From DASQPR01 sp963831705 (GTDB lineage Bacteria; Actinomycetota; Actinomycetes; Mycobacteriales; Micromonosporaceae), in the NCBI GenBank assembly GCA_963831705.1, contig CAWHRE010000010.1, positions 682,001-746,000 of the forward strand: a DNA stretch of 64,000 nt. The letters are read 5' to 3'. Position numbers and translations under genes: made by a program. Each line of letters begins with the position of its first letter. Positions within the stretch are counted from its first letter, which is position 1. The notes below the pieces were generated by a model. The model had not been told where the DNA came from. It did no database searches and worked only from the letters and a program-made list of their open reading frames with translations. Positions 25,266 to 33,375 of this stretch are shown here, piece after piece.

Positions 25266-28200
25266 CTAAAACTCGGCCAGGCGACGAGCTACCTCATCCA
25301 ACCGCTCGACGACGGGAACGCCGAGTTCGCGGTAACCGTCGATCGCCGATCGAAGGTGGTGACGCGCCGCGGCGAGCGGGTAGGCGCGTTCGTCGCGAGT
25401 CGTACGGCTTGCTTGCTCCGTATGCGCGATAGCGAGCCCGGTAGCGGCGCGAGTGGCTTCACTCCGATCACGGATGGCCTGGGCCGAACTCAGCGCCTCG
25501 CCGTACCGGTTGATCGCGGCTGTAATCCTGGCAGCTGCCAGCAGTGAATCGCCCAGATTGTTGAGCGTTTCGACAGCGTTGGCCGTGTCGCCCGCCTCTT
25601 CGAATATCTTGAGCGCCTGCTCGTGAAGCGTAACGGCCTCATGCCCGCCACCTCCCTCGGTCCGAACAATTCCGAGGTTGGTCAAGGTCGTGGCATATCC
25701 AACCCGGTCGCCGAGAACCTCGAAGTGGTCGAGCGCCTCCTGGTAGAACTGTTCCGCCTCCGGAAGGCGACCCTGTCGCCGATAAACACCCGCGATGCTG
25801 GCCACGGCGCGGGCGTGCGCATCCGGAGCATCGATGGTGAGGCAAATCGCCTGCGCAGCCACATGGTTCGCGAGGGCGTCCACAAGATTGCCGCGGGCTT
25901 CGCAGACGATGCCGAGGTTCGTTAGCGTGCGCGCTTCACCGATCCGGTGTCCGCACGCGCGGTATAGATCGAGTGCGGCCGAATGGTGGCGTTCGGCCTG
26001 CGCGTAGTCGCCGTTACGCGCCGCAAGGCGACCGAGATTCCCCAGCGCCAGAGCCTGCCCTCGACGGTCGCCATGGCGTTCGAAGATAATCCGGGAGCGG
26101 TCGAGCGCGGTCTGCGCGTCAGTCGGCCGGCCCCGCCGAACAAGCACTGCACCGAGCCGAGCGAGAGCGTGTCCATGTTCGATGTCCAACCCGTCGCGGG
26201 CCGCAATGGTGACGGCGAGTTCGTTCAGGCGCGTGGCTTCGTCCAACCAGCCACCATGATCCAGATACCGAAACAGATACGCCGCCAGGTCCAGCAGGTG
26301 TCCCGGCCGGGATACCGCGCTCCGATGCCACACGGCTTGCAGCAGGTCGTCACGGTGCTCGTCGAGCCATCCGCGGGCCGCTTCCCCACCAGGGAATACT
26401 TGAACCGAAGGCGCCTCGATCTCCATGGGCCACAGTCGATGGGCGGCCGCCCACGCCATGGTCCGATGGAATCCATACAGCCGGTCAAGGGCTGCCTTTC
26501 GTTCGCTGGGTTCATCAATTGATTCGGAGAGCGCCACCGCGTACTCGGCGAGAAGATCGAGCATCATGTATCGATCCGGCCCAACCGGCGTCACCAGGTG
26601 CGCGCCTGCGAGGTCGGCCAAAATGCCAGTCAGCCCGCCCTCTTCCATCCCGGTGAGCCGCGCGGCCATAGGAAGGTCCAGCGTCCCGCACGGCGACAGA
26701 CCGAGCAGCCGGAATACATTGGCGTGGATCGGACCGAGGGTCTGGTACGACCACCCGAAGATATCGGCGACCGACTCGCCCGCCTCCGCGTACCTCTCCA
26801 GTGCTGCGATTCGGCGGCCGGGATCCGCAAGCTCGATCGACACCGCTTCCAACGATTCCTCCGGCCGAGTCGCGATGCGCGCGCCGGCCAGACACAACGC
26901 GAGCGGATGACCACCGCACGCGGCTGCGATCTTGACAATCGTCGATGCCCTGTCGGCTCGCTCGCCGATCAGGTTGCGGAGCAACTGAACGCCGGACGCG
27001 TCGTCGATTCGTCCCAACACGATCGCTAACGCTCCGTACCGCGAGGTGAGGTGGGTCAACCGGTGACGGCTGGCGACGATCGCGACGGATCCAGCTGCGA
27101 TTGGCAAAAGGGGTTCGGCGTCCCGGCTCGCAGCCACGTTGTCCAGAACGACGAGGACGGGCCGACGTCGGACGAGCTCCCGGTATCGGCTCAACCGACC
27201 TTGGTAGTCGGCCGGCAACAGATTCCCGGTGACCCCGAACGCGCCTAGGAATGTGGCGAGAATGGTATGCGTGTCGTTCCGTGACCCAGTACTGAATGCC
27301 CCGAAATCGGCGTACAACACCCCGCCCGGGTAGCGTCCCCGATGAGCGTACGCGAACTCGATAGCCAGCGTGGACTTGCCGATACCCGGCGGTCCATAGA
27401 CCCCGATTACTCGAACGCTATCGTGTGTGCTGGTCTCCGCGTGTACCCGCATCTTGCGGATCTCTGCGAATCGTCCGACCACGCCGCCCCTACGCGGCGG
27501 TAGCGTATCGGGCGCGGCAGCCGCCCCGACGCTATCCGGCTGATCGAGTTCCGGGTCCTGGCGACGGATGGCCCCCGAAATGTTGCGCAGACGTTCGTTG
27601 ACCCGTCCGCCGATCGCACCCACTTCCGCCTCGAACGCGGCGAAGTGGCTGAGGGCCTCCTCAACCCGTCCGGCGCGATGCAAAGCGAGCAGGTAGTCCT
27701 CGACCCAGCGCTGGTTCGAGGACCGATGCTTACTCGTCTCGCGCAACATGGTCACCAACTGGTCGTGACGACCATCCTGCAGCCAGAAGCGATTCCGCCG
27801 CAGAGCCACATCCTCCCAAATCAGCTGGTGATCGACTCGCGCCGTCCGCGCCCATTCGCCAGAGAAATCGGTCAGAAGCTCGTCGGTCGGACACACCGCG
27901 AGAGCCGCATCGATGAGTTGGCATTGCCGGGCGGACTCGGACTCCTCCTTCGTCGCCGCTACCAGGGCGCGAAAGCGGAGTACGTCTACGCGTGCCGGCT
28001 CGACCTGCAGACGGTACCGATGTTTGTCGCTCTTCAACTCCACGCCGATCGGAACGAGTTGCTTGCGTAATCGCGAAATATATGGCCGTATTTGGTCCTC
28101 GCCTCCGCGTGGCAAATGCCCTGGCCAAAGGCTGCCAACCAGGTCCTCGATGGGGACCGCAACGTTCGCCCGCAACAACAGCAGCGCCAGAAGTTCGTGC

Positions 28201-28295
28201 GTGAGGTTCCTACGCAGCACGAGGACCTCACCGTCCGAGCGCATCCGAAACTGGCCGCATAACCAGAAATCCACCGATTGGGCCATCTCGATCAT
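25266..28295 (-). CDS. AfsR/SARP-family transcriptional regulator (SARP-BTAD-NB-ARC-TPR)
   Basis: This is a 1009-residue STAND regulator. It has an OmpR-type winged helix (about 10-95; RNLTHELLALLLLRANVAVPIEDLVGSLW), a BTAD domain (100-245), an NB-ARC ATPase with Walker A GPPGIGKST (301-309) and Walker B RRPVLVVLDNV (about 378-387), a helical linker, and TPR repeats from about 690 to the end (LGNLGRLAARNGDYAQAERHHSAALDLYRACG and successive copies). SARPs activate neighbouring clusters when NTP and ligand bind. Start ATG 28295 is preferred to the longer basic frame to 28469. It lies upstream of, and in the same direction as, the PycTM operon (272-base gap), and divergent from a small secreted peptide gene. 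Confidence 0.88.
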   Translation of the reverse strand: MIEMAQSVDFWLCGQFRMRSDGEVLVLRRNLTHELLALLLLRANVAVPIEDLVGSLWPGHLPRGGEDQIRPYISRLRKQLVPIGVELKSDKHRYRLQVEPARVDVLRFRALVAATKEESESARQCQLIDAALAVCPTDELLTDFSGEWARTARVDHQLIWEDVALRRNRFWLQDGRHDQLVTMLRETSKHRSSNQRWVEDYLLALHRAGRVEEALSHFAAFEAEVGAIGGRVNERLRNISGAIRRQDPELDQPDSVGAAAAPDTLPPRRGGVVGRFAEIRKMRVHAETSTHDSVRVIGVYGPPGIGKSTLAIEFAYAHRGRYPGGVLYADFGAFSTGSRNDTHTILATFLGAFGVTGNLLPADYQGRLSRYRELVRRRPVLVVLDNVAASRDAEPLLPIAAGSVAIVASRHRLTHLTSRYGALAIVLGRIDDASGVQLLRNLIGERADRASTIVKIAAACGGHPLALCLAGARIATRPEESLEAVSIELADPGRRIAALERYAEAGESVADIFGWSYQTLGPIHANVFRLLGLSPCGTLDLPMAARLTGMEEGGLTGILADLAGAHLVTPVGPDRYMMLDLLAEYAVALSESIDEPSERKAALDRLYGFHRTMAWAAAHRLWPMEIEAPSVQVFPGGEAARGWLDEHRDDLLQAVWHRSAVSRPGHLLDLAAYLFRYLDHGGWLDEATRLNELAVTIAARDGLDIEHGHALARLGAVLVRRGRPTDAQTALDRSRIIFERHGDRRGQALALGNLGRLAARNGDYAQAERHHSAALDLYRACGHRIGEARTLTNLGIVCEARGNLVDALANHVAAQAICLTIDAPDAHARAVASIAGVYRRQGRLPEAEQFYQEALDHFEVLGDRVGYATTLTNLGIVRTEGGGGHEAVTLHEQALKIFEEAGDTANAVETLNNLGDSLLAAARITAAINRYGEALSSAQAIRDRSEATRAATGLAIAHTEQASRTTRDERAYPLAAARHHLRSAIDGYRELGVPVVERLDEVARRLAEF

Positions 28296-28462
28296 TGCCC
28301 AATCGTGAATCGACACGTACCTCAACGCAATGGTTAAACCGCGACGACTTATGACACCGCGACTTCGTCGAATCCGGTCACTTGTCCGAGTGTGAAACCG
28401 CAGTTCAGCGGTCCCCTGAGTCTGCACCGCACGACGCGATGCAGGACACCACGGAGGCCAAC

Positions 28463-28618
28463 ATGACAAACATTCGCACCCGCCGCTTCGGTTTGACCAT
28501 CGCCGCGATTCTGATCGCCGCGATCGCGATGCTGATCGCGCCGACGCCGCACACCGGCGTCAGCGCGAATGGTTACGACACGTCGCCCGGATCGGTGCAG
28601 GGGCCGCGCGGCATCTAA
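28463..28618 (+). CDS. Small secreted peptide precursor (51 aa), divergent from the SARP regulator
   Basis: ATG 28463 is preceded by GGAGG at five bases. The product has a basic N-terminus (MTNIRTRRF), one hydrophobic helix (about 9-28) and a likely signal-peptidase site after GVSA. That would release a 16-residue peptide, NGYDTSPGSVQGPRGI. I do not recognise a family. Small secreted peptides paired with TPR-containing regulators are a known signalling layout, so this could be a pheromone for the divergent regulator; that is inference. An upstream in-frame start at 28382 lacks a ribosome binding site. Confidence 0.6.
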   Translation: MTNIRTRRFGLTIAAILIAAIAMLIAPTPHTGVSANGYDTSPGSVQGPRGI

Positions 28619-28668
28619 GAGCGACTGGCAGTGGCGGGCGCCGGATCCGATCCAGCGCCCGTCCGTGC

Positions 28669-29439
28669 TCAGCTTGAGGTACCTGCGTCCTCGCTATCCG
28701 CCAACTGTCGCAGTCGATTGAGATCGAGAACAGTTACCTTGCGGTACGACGTAGCGATCACACCCGTCTTCCGAAGGTAAGCATAGGCGCGAACGACGCC
28801 CTTCTCGGAAGTGCCAACGAGTGAGGCAAGATCACACTGCGGCAGCGGTAGGTCAATGAGGATGCCGGCCGAAACCGGTCTTCCGTATCCGCCGGCCAGA
28901 TGCTCCAGGACGCGCACAACCCGCGTGAACACCGATGCGGGACCGGAATCAGCACGGTACCGCGTGGCCGTCCGCAACTTGCCCACTACGCTGCGGGAGA
29001 CTGCTTCCCCGACGCTCGGGTTCGCTGCGGCGAACGATCGAAACAGCGCTCCATCGATCATCCGCGTCGTGGTCCGGCTCGCTGCGATTACGGTTGACGT
29101 ACGTGGACGCCCGTCGAGCGCAGCCAACTCGCCCACGAGATCCCCGCCCGTACGAATCGCGATCACCGCTGACTCCCCGCCGGCGCTATTGTTGATCACT
29201 CGCGCGAAGCCCGACATGATGAGGTATACGGCCGTTGTCGCGGCCTTCTCGACGATGATGACTTCGCCTCGAACGAACGCGGCTCTTGTGCCGAGGCGCA
29301 GGAATGGTGCGTGCAGCTCGCGTGGCAGGCCGCCCATGAAGCTGTGAGCCGGCCAAGCCCACAGCACTTTTCGATCTTCTGCCATAAAGGCCACCATGAA
29401 CAGCTCGGTGCGGGCGCCAGAATCGCCACCCGCGCCCAT
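28669..29439 (-). CDS. Crp/Fnr-family transcriptional regulator
   Basis: This 256-residue protein has an N-terminal cyclic-nucleotide-binding domain and a C-terminal winged helix. The phosphate-binding cassette reads GDLVGELAALDGRPRTSTV, retaining the Gly-Glu and Arg expected for cNMP binding. The HTH is around CDLASLVGTSEKGVVRAYAYLRKTGVI. ATGs at 29439, 29397 and 29385 are all possible; the last has GGTGG five bases upstream, and the first has no clear Shine-Dalgarno. It follows the small peptide gene convergently and is close to the cyclase-like/PycTM operon, so it may read out the same nucleotide. That link is inference. Confidence 0.85.
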   Translation of the reverse strand: MGAGGDSGARTELFMVAFMAEDRKVLWAWPAHSFMGGLPRELHAPFLRLGTRAAFVRGEVIIVEKAATTAVYLIMSGFARVINNSAGGESAVIAIRTGGDLVGELAALDGRPRTSTVIAASRTTTRMIDGALFRSFAAANPSVGEAVSRSVVGKLRTATRYRADSGPASVFTRVVRVLEHLAGGYGRPVSAGILIDLPLPQCDLASLVGTSEKGVVRAYAYLRKTGVIATSYRKVTVLDLNRLRQLADSEDAGTSS

Positions 29440-29597
29440 TAGCGGTGGACCGACGCTATCGCGCTGGTCGGTGTCTCAAAATCCGACAAACGGCCGAGTT
29501 CGGATCAGAACGATTATCCGGCGTCGGCCTCGATCCGTCGCCTGAACGGTTTATGCCGCGGTCAAGGCGCTACGGGCCAGCCGGCCGACCGATAGCT

Positions 29598-29747
29598 CTA
29601 CGAGTCGACCGGATGGGCTTGCGGCTGAAGCAGAACCAGAGCCGCAACCGGACCAGGGTCAGCCGCTTGTTGGATCCGGCCCCAGGTCAGGAAGTAACGC
29701 GACTGCCCATCAGCCAGACGTACCTCGACGGCGATCAGATCCTCCAT
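29598..29747 (-). CDS. Small hypothetical protein (49 aa)
   Basis: This is a short frame from ATG 29747 to TAG 29598. It encodes a compact protein starting MEDLIAVEVRLADGQSRYF, followed by LTWGRIQQAADPGPVAALVL, which reads like a beta-rich domain rather than random translation. No family name is certain. The ribosome binding site is weak (GGAG lies about 17 bases upstream). It follows a small TM protein gene in the same direction by 21 bases, suggesting co-transcription. Confidence 0.45.
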   Translation of the reverse strand: MEDLIAVEVRLADGQSRYFLTWGRIQQAADPGPVAALVLLQPQAHPVDS

Positions 29748-29768
29748 GGCGGCAGTATGCGCCGGCTC

Positions 29769-30041
29769 CTACGGTGTTGCCGCTGCTCTGCCAAACACCG
29801 AAATCATGATGTATACGACGATTCCGAAGATCACCAACGTCGTGACGATGGCGATGGGCAGAGCTCGACGGCTACGGTTCTGCGCTTCGTAGTACTCGGC
29901 GGCGGCCTTCTGGAGGCGCAGAGCACTTGATGGTGCCGCTTCGCTCGGCTCTCGTTCGATCGGGTACGCGTCACGCAGTTGAGGTACGACCGGCTGCGCG
30001 TCGCTCGGTTGCCGTACGCCTGGGTAGGTCATCGCGGCCAT
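29769..30041 (-). CDS. Small tail-anchored membrane protein
   Basis: This is a protein of about 90 residues with a Pro/Gln-rich N-terminal half (VRQPSDAQPVVPQLRDAYPIEREPSE), a short helical segment (SSALRLQKAAAEYYEAQNRSRR) and one C-terminal membrane helix (ALPIAIVTTLVIFGIVVYIMISVFG). Start candidates are ATG 30041 and ATG 30032, neither with a strong ribosome binding site. Function unknown. It lies 22 bases after another small frame and 21 bases before a 49-residue frame, all on the minus strand. Confidence 0.55.
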   Translation of the reverse strand: MAAMTYPGVRQPSDAQPVVPQLRDAYPIEREPSEAAPSSALRLQKAAAEYYEAQNRSRRALPIAIVTTLVIFGIVVYIMISVFGRAAATP

Positions 30042-30063
30042 CGGGCCGCGGCGCGAAGCATGA

Positions 30064-30291
30064 CTATGCAACGGAGGCGGCCACCCGTTTCAAGTCCGCC
30101 ATCGTCGGCGCTGTCCCTCCGTACGTGGTGGCTCTGATCGCGAACTCGACGCCACCGACCGGCGACGCGTACACCGTGGTCGAGTGTCCTTGCAGGTCGA
30201 ACCAGCCGGAAGCGTACTGGTATCCGGGCGGCAGCCAGGTCGGCCGATTGTCCGGGCACCGAGCGGGGCGGACAGCCGAATTGTCGTCCAA
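30064..30291 (-). CDS. Hypothetical short protein or 3' remnant of a longer gene
   Basis: The frame begins at TTG 30291, with GGAGG about 13 bases upstream. It encodes 75 residues whose second half (LPPGYQYASGWFDLQ, then SPVGGVEFAIRATTYGG) looks like a structured beta domain. The upstream +1/-1 frame also contains protein-like sequence (RLQAHEAWFLDLAPEGYAG), so this may be the 3' part of a gene broken by a frameshift near 30290. Function unknown. Low confidence in the boundaries. Confidence 0.35.
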   Translation of the reverse strand: MDDNSAVRPARCPDNRPTWLPPGYQYASGWFDLQGHSTTVYASPVGGVEFAIRATTYGGTAPTMADLKRVAASVA

Positions 30292-30438
30292 GATCCGGCG
30301 TAGCCCTCCGGAGCGAGATCAAGGAACCACGCCTCGTGCGCCTGCAACCGGATCGTCGTCGCGGTCCTCGATAGCCATCCGTTACGAGATCGCCCATTGA
30401 GGGCTGCGGTTTCCACCGTCGTTGGATAAAGTCCGCGA

Positions 30439-30900
30439 GTGCCTACGATCTCGACACCGCACCTCACCCTGGTGCCGGTCAGTGTCCCGCTCGCCGCCGC
30501 GATCATCGCTGGAGACTTATCGGAGGTGAACGCCGGCGAGGGATGGCCGCACGAAGATACCCGCGACGGCATGGGTGGTATTGCTCACGGCGCCAATGGT
30601 TGGCTGGTCACGCTGGATGGTGCCGTGATCGGCGATTGCGGCACCCACGGGCCGGTCGATGACCACGGTGACATCGAGTTGGGGTACGGGCTGTCCGCCG
30701 CATATCGCGGCCGCGGCTTCGGAAACGAGGTCGCCGCCGGGCTGACCGGCTACCTGCGGGAACTGCCCGGCGTACGACGGGTCGTGGCCAACGAGGTGCT
30801 CGCCCACAACGTCCCGTCCCGCCGGGCCCTGGAGAACGCCGGCTTCACGTGCGTACGCGAGAACGAAGAGCTTTGTTGGTACACCCTTGAGGTCGCCTAG
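30439..30900 (+). CDS. GNAT-family N-acetyltransferase
   Basis: This is a 153-residue GNAT acetyltransferase. The acetyl-CoA pyrophosphate-binding motif is YRGRGFGNEV, preceded by the beta-4 strand (DIELGYGLS) and followed by the C-terminal ANEVLAHNVPSRRALENAGF typical of RimJ/RimL-like enzymes. The start is GTG 30439. Substrate unknown. The gene ends one base from the end of the convergent arylsulfatase gene, so the two 3' ends abut without room for a terminator. Confidence 0.85.
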   Translation: MPTISTPHLTLVPVSVPLAAAIIAGDLSEVNAGEGWPHEDTRDGMGGIAHGANGWLVTLDGAVIGDCGTHGPVDDHGDIELGYGLSAAYRGRGFGNEVAAGLTGYLRELPGVRRVVANEVLAHNVPSRRALENAGFTCVRENEELCWYTLEVA

Positions 30901-33261
30901 CTACTCGCGCATCAACATTGCGGTCGCCTCACGCTCGAGGTCGATGTACGGCTCACCACTCACGTCCACGGCGACGCGGTGGATCGTGCCGCCGGTAAAC
31001 GACCACGGCATCTCGCCCGGATAGCCGTTTGTCACACCGGCCCCGCTGTCCCGACCGACGCACAATCCTTCGCCGGCAATCGAGAACTTGCCCGGCTGCG
31101 TCTTGATCATAATCTGCCCCACCCGGGTGTCACCGTGGTAGAGCGACAGCGTGCCGACGGCGACTCCGGGTGGATCCTCGCGCTGCTTGTCGAACGACGC
31201 CGACAGGATCATGTTCTCCCCGACCGGCAGTTCCCGGTCGGCGGCCACCGTCTGTTCGTCGCTGCCGACGAAACTATAGGTGTACGTCAGCCGGTTGTCC
31301 TTGACGTACAGAGCGTGGCCGCCGAACTGGGCGCCGTGCGCGAAGATGACCCCCTGCGCATCGCCGCCCGGAATGTCGACCAGCGCACCGATCGAGTACG
31401 ACCGATTGCGGATATTCACCGACTGCGCCTCGGGTACCTCGGCGGTCTCCGGGAAATACACGTACCGGTCACGCGGCGGTGTCAGCAGCGGCCTCGGGGT
31501 CATGAAGATTTCGAACGCGGTCCGGTCATCCAGCGGGAACGCCTGGTTCGCACCGGCCTCTGCGAACCACAGATTGATCAGTTCGCGCAGCCGGTCCGGC
31601 TCATCCGCCGCGAGATTGTGCAGCTCGGCACGGTCGACGTCGGTGTGGTAAAGCTCCCACTCGTCATCGTTGAAGTTCCCCCAGCCGCTGATCGCCGGGT
31701 GGTTCGTGACGGCCTTCCAGCCGTCGTGCCAGATCGCCCGCGACCCCAGCATCGAGTAGAACTGCGTCCTACGTGTGGTGTCGGCGGAGGCATCGTCGAA
31801 GCTGTACCGCATGCTGACCCCGTCGAACGGGCTCTGCGTATAGCCCTTGATGGTCGACGGTGGCTCGACGTTCAGCGCGTCGAGGATGGTCGGCAGGAGG
31901 TCGATCGCGTGGTGGTACTGAGTGCGGACCTGACCCTTGGTACGCATGCCGGCCGGCCACGAGATGACGCACGGGTCGCTGGTACCGCCGTTGAACTCGT
32001 ACCGTTTCCACATCTTGAACGGGGTGTTGAACGCCATCGCCCAACCGTTCGGGTAGTGGTTGTACGTGTCCGGACCGCCGAGATCCTCGATCTTGGACAG
32101 ATTCTCGTCGAGGTCGTCAGGGATGCCATTGACGAACTTCATCTCATTGACCGAACCGTCCGGTCCGCCTTCGCCGCTGGCACCGTTGTCGGAGACCACG
32201 ATCACCATCGTGTTCTCCCGCATGCCGGATTCGTCGAGATAGTCCAGCAGACGACCGATGTGATGGTCGGCGTGTGCCAGGAAGCCTGCGTACACCTCGG
32301 CCATCCGGGAGAACAGGTGCTTCTCGTCGGCGCCGAGGGAGTCCCAAGGCTTCGTGAAGTCCATCAGCGGGAACGGCTTGCCGTCCGGGCCGGTACGAGT
32401 CTGCGGCGTACCGACCGGATTGATCGGCGGCAGTTCGGTGTCCGGAGGCACGATCCCGAGCGAAATCTGGCGAGCAAGAATCTCCGAGCGGATCGCCTCG
32501 TACCCCTGGTCGAAGCGGCCGCGGTAGCGATCGATCCAGTCTTTCGGAGCATGGTGTGGTGCGTGCGCGGCGCCGGGCGCGTAGTACAAGAAGAAGGGCT
32601 TCTCGGGAGCGACGGCCTTGGCGTCGCGAATGAACTGAACCGCCTTGTCGGTGATGTCGGCGGTGAAGTGGTAGCCCTCTTCCGGCGTGGCCGGCTGTTC
32701 CACCGGGTGGTTGTCGTAGACGAGTTCCGGATACCACTGGTTCGTCTCGGCACCGAGGAAGCCGTAGAAGCGTTCGAAACCGCGCCCGCTCGGCCAGTTG
32801 CGCCGCGTCGAGGCGAGGTTCATCTCCGCTTCGGGGCACAGGTGCCACTTGCCGACGGCGTACGTGTTCCAGCCGCGTTCGCCGAGGATCTCGGAGAGCA
32901 TGCCGTTCTCTGGCGGGATCGTGCCGCTGGCATTGGGGAACCCGATGGCCGCCTCGGTAATGCAGGCCATGCTATTTCGGGTGTGATTGCGGCCGGTCAG
33001 CAGGCAGGACCGCGACGGCGAACACAGCGCGGTGGTATGCCACTGGGTATAGCGCACGCCGGCGGCGGCCACCCGGTCGATGTTCGGTGTGTCGACCGGG
33101 CCGCCGTAGCAGCTAAGCGCTCCGAATCCGACGTCGTCCAGCACGATGTACACGACGTTGGTCGATCCAGCCGGCGCCTGCGGGGGCTGGAACGGTGCCC
33201 AATCCGGCGTTGATTCCCGAACGTCGACGTTGACAGTCCCCATAAACGGCCGCTGAGTCAT
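30901..33261 (-). CDS. Arylsulfatase (formylglycine-dependent)
   Basis: This is a 786-residue type I sulfatase that hydrolyses sulfate esters. The catalytic formylglycine motif CSPSR (Cys80, within ALCSPSRSCLLTGRNHTRN) and metal ligands LDDVGFG (Asp42, Asp43) are intact, as is VSDNGASGEGG. There is no signal peptide, so it is probably cytoplasmic, and its length resembles the large mycobacterial AtsA/AtsD type. A C-terminal beta-rich extension (about 600-786; VGTLSLYHGDTRVGQI) follows the catalytic domain. No formylglycine-generating enzyme gene or sulfate transporter lies nearby. Starts at ATG 33261 and 33243 are both possible; no strong ribosome binding site is seen. Confidence 0.93.
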   Translation of the reverse strand: MTQRPFMGTVNVDVRESTPDWAPFQPPQAPAGSTNVVYIVLDDVGFGALSCYGGPVDTPNIDRVAAAGVRYTQWHTTALCSPSRSCLLTGRNHTRNSMACITEAAIGFPNASGTIPPENGMLSEILGERGWNTYAVGKWHLCPEAEMNLASTRRNWPSGRGFERFYGFLGAETNQWYPELVYDNHPVEQPATPEEGYHFTADITDKAVQFIRDAKAVAPEKPFFLYYAPGAAHAPHHAPKDWIDRYRGRFDQGYEAIRSEILARQISLGIVPPDTELPPINPVGTPQTRTGPDGKPFPLMDFTKPWDSLGADEKHLFSRMAEVYAGFLAHADHHIGRLLDYLDESGMRENTMVIVVSDNGASGEGGPDGSVNEMKFVNGIPDDLDENLSKIEDLGGPDTYNHYPNGWAMAFNTPFKMWKRYEFNGGTSDPCVISWPAGMRTKGQVRTQYHHAIDLLPTILDALNVEPPSTIKGYTQSPFDGVSMRYSFDDASADTTRRTQFYSMLGSRAIWHDGWKAVTNHPAISGWGNFNDDEWELYHTDVDRAELHNLAADEPDRLRELINLWFAEAGANQAFPLDDRTAFEIFMTPRPLLTPPRDRYVYFPETAEVPEAQSVNIRNRSYSIGALVDIPGGDAQGVIFAHGAQFGGHALYVKDNRLTYTYSFVGSDEQTVAADRELPVGENMILSASFDKQREDPPGVAVGTLSLYHGDTRVGQIMIKTQPGKFSIAGEGLCVGRDSGAGVTNGYPGEMPWSFTGGTIHRVAVDVSGEPYIDLEREATAMLMRE

Positions 33262-33318
33262 GACACGAATGTACTAGTCGTTCGACCGATAAATCCGAAA
33301 TACGTGAATCGTTCATAT

Positions 33319-33362
33319 AACACAGGGCTGCCCGCGACCGGAGTCACGGACAGCCCTGTGTT
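33319..33362. terminator. 12-bp hairpin after the secreted nuclease gene
   Basis: The arms 33319-33330 and 33351-33362 are perfect complements with a 20-base loop. It lies 14 bases beyond the nuclease stop codon on the minus strand, where the tail is TTATAT, and upstream of the arylsulfatase. It probably terminates the nuclease message. Confidence 0.65.
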
Positions 33363-33375
33363 CGAGCGGTTGCGA

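Noticed and set aside
17587..30000. Integrated prophage at tRNA-Arg
   Set aside because: No integrase, structural phage genes or repeated tRNA 3' end were found in the window.
30979..33213. A 744-codon open frame on the plus strand antisense to the arylsulfatase gene
   Set aside because: It is an overprinting shadow typical of high-GC DNA; its translation is Arg/Val-rich with no domain, while the opposite strand has a complete sulfatase.
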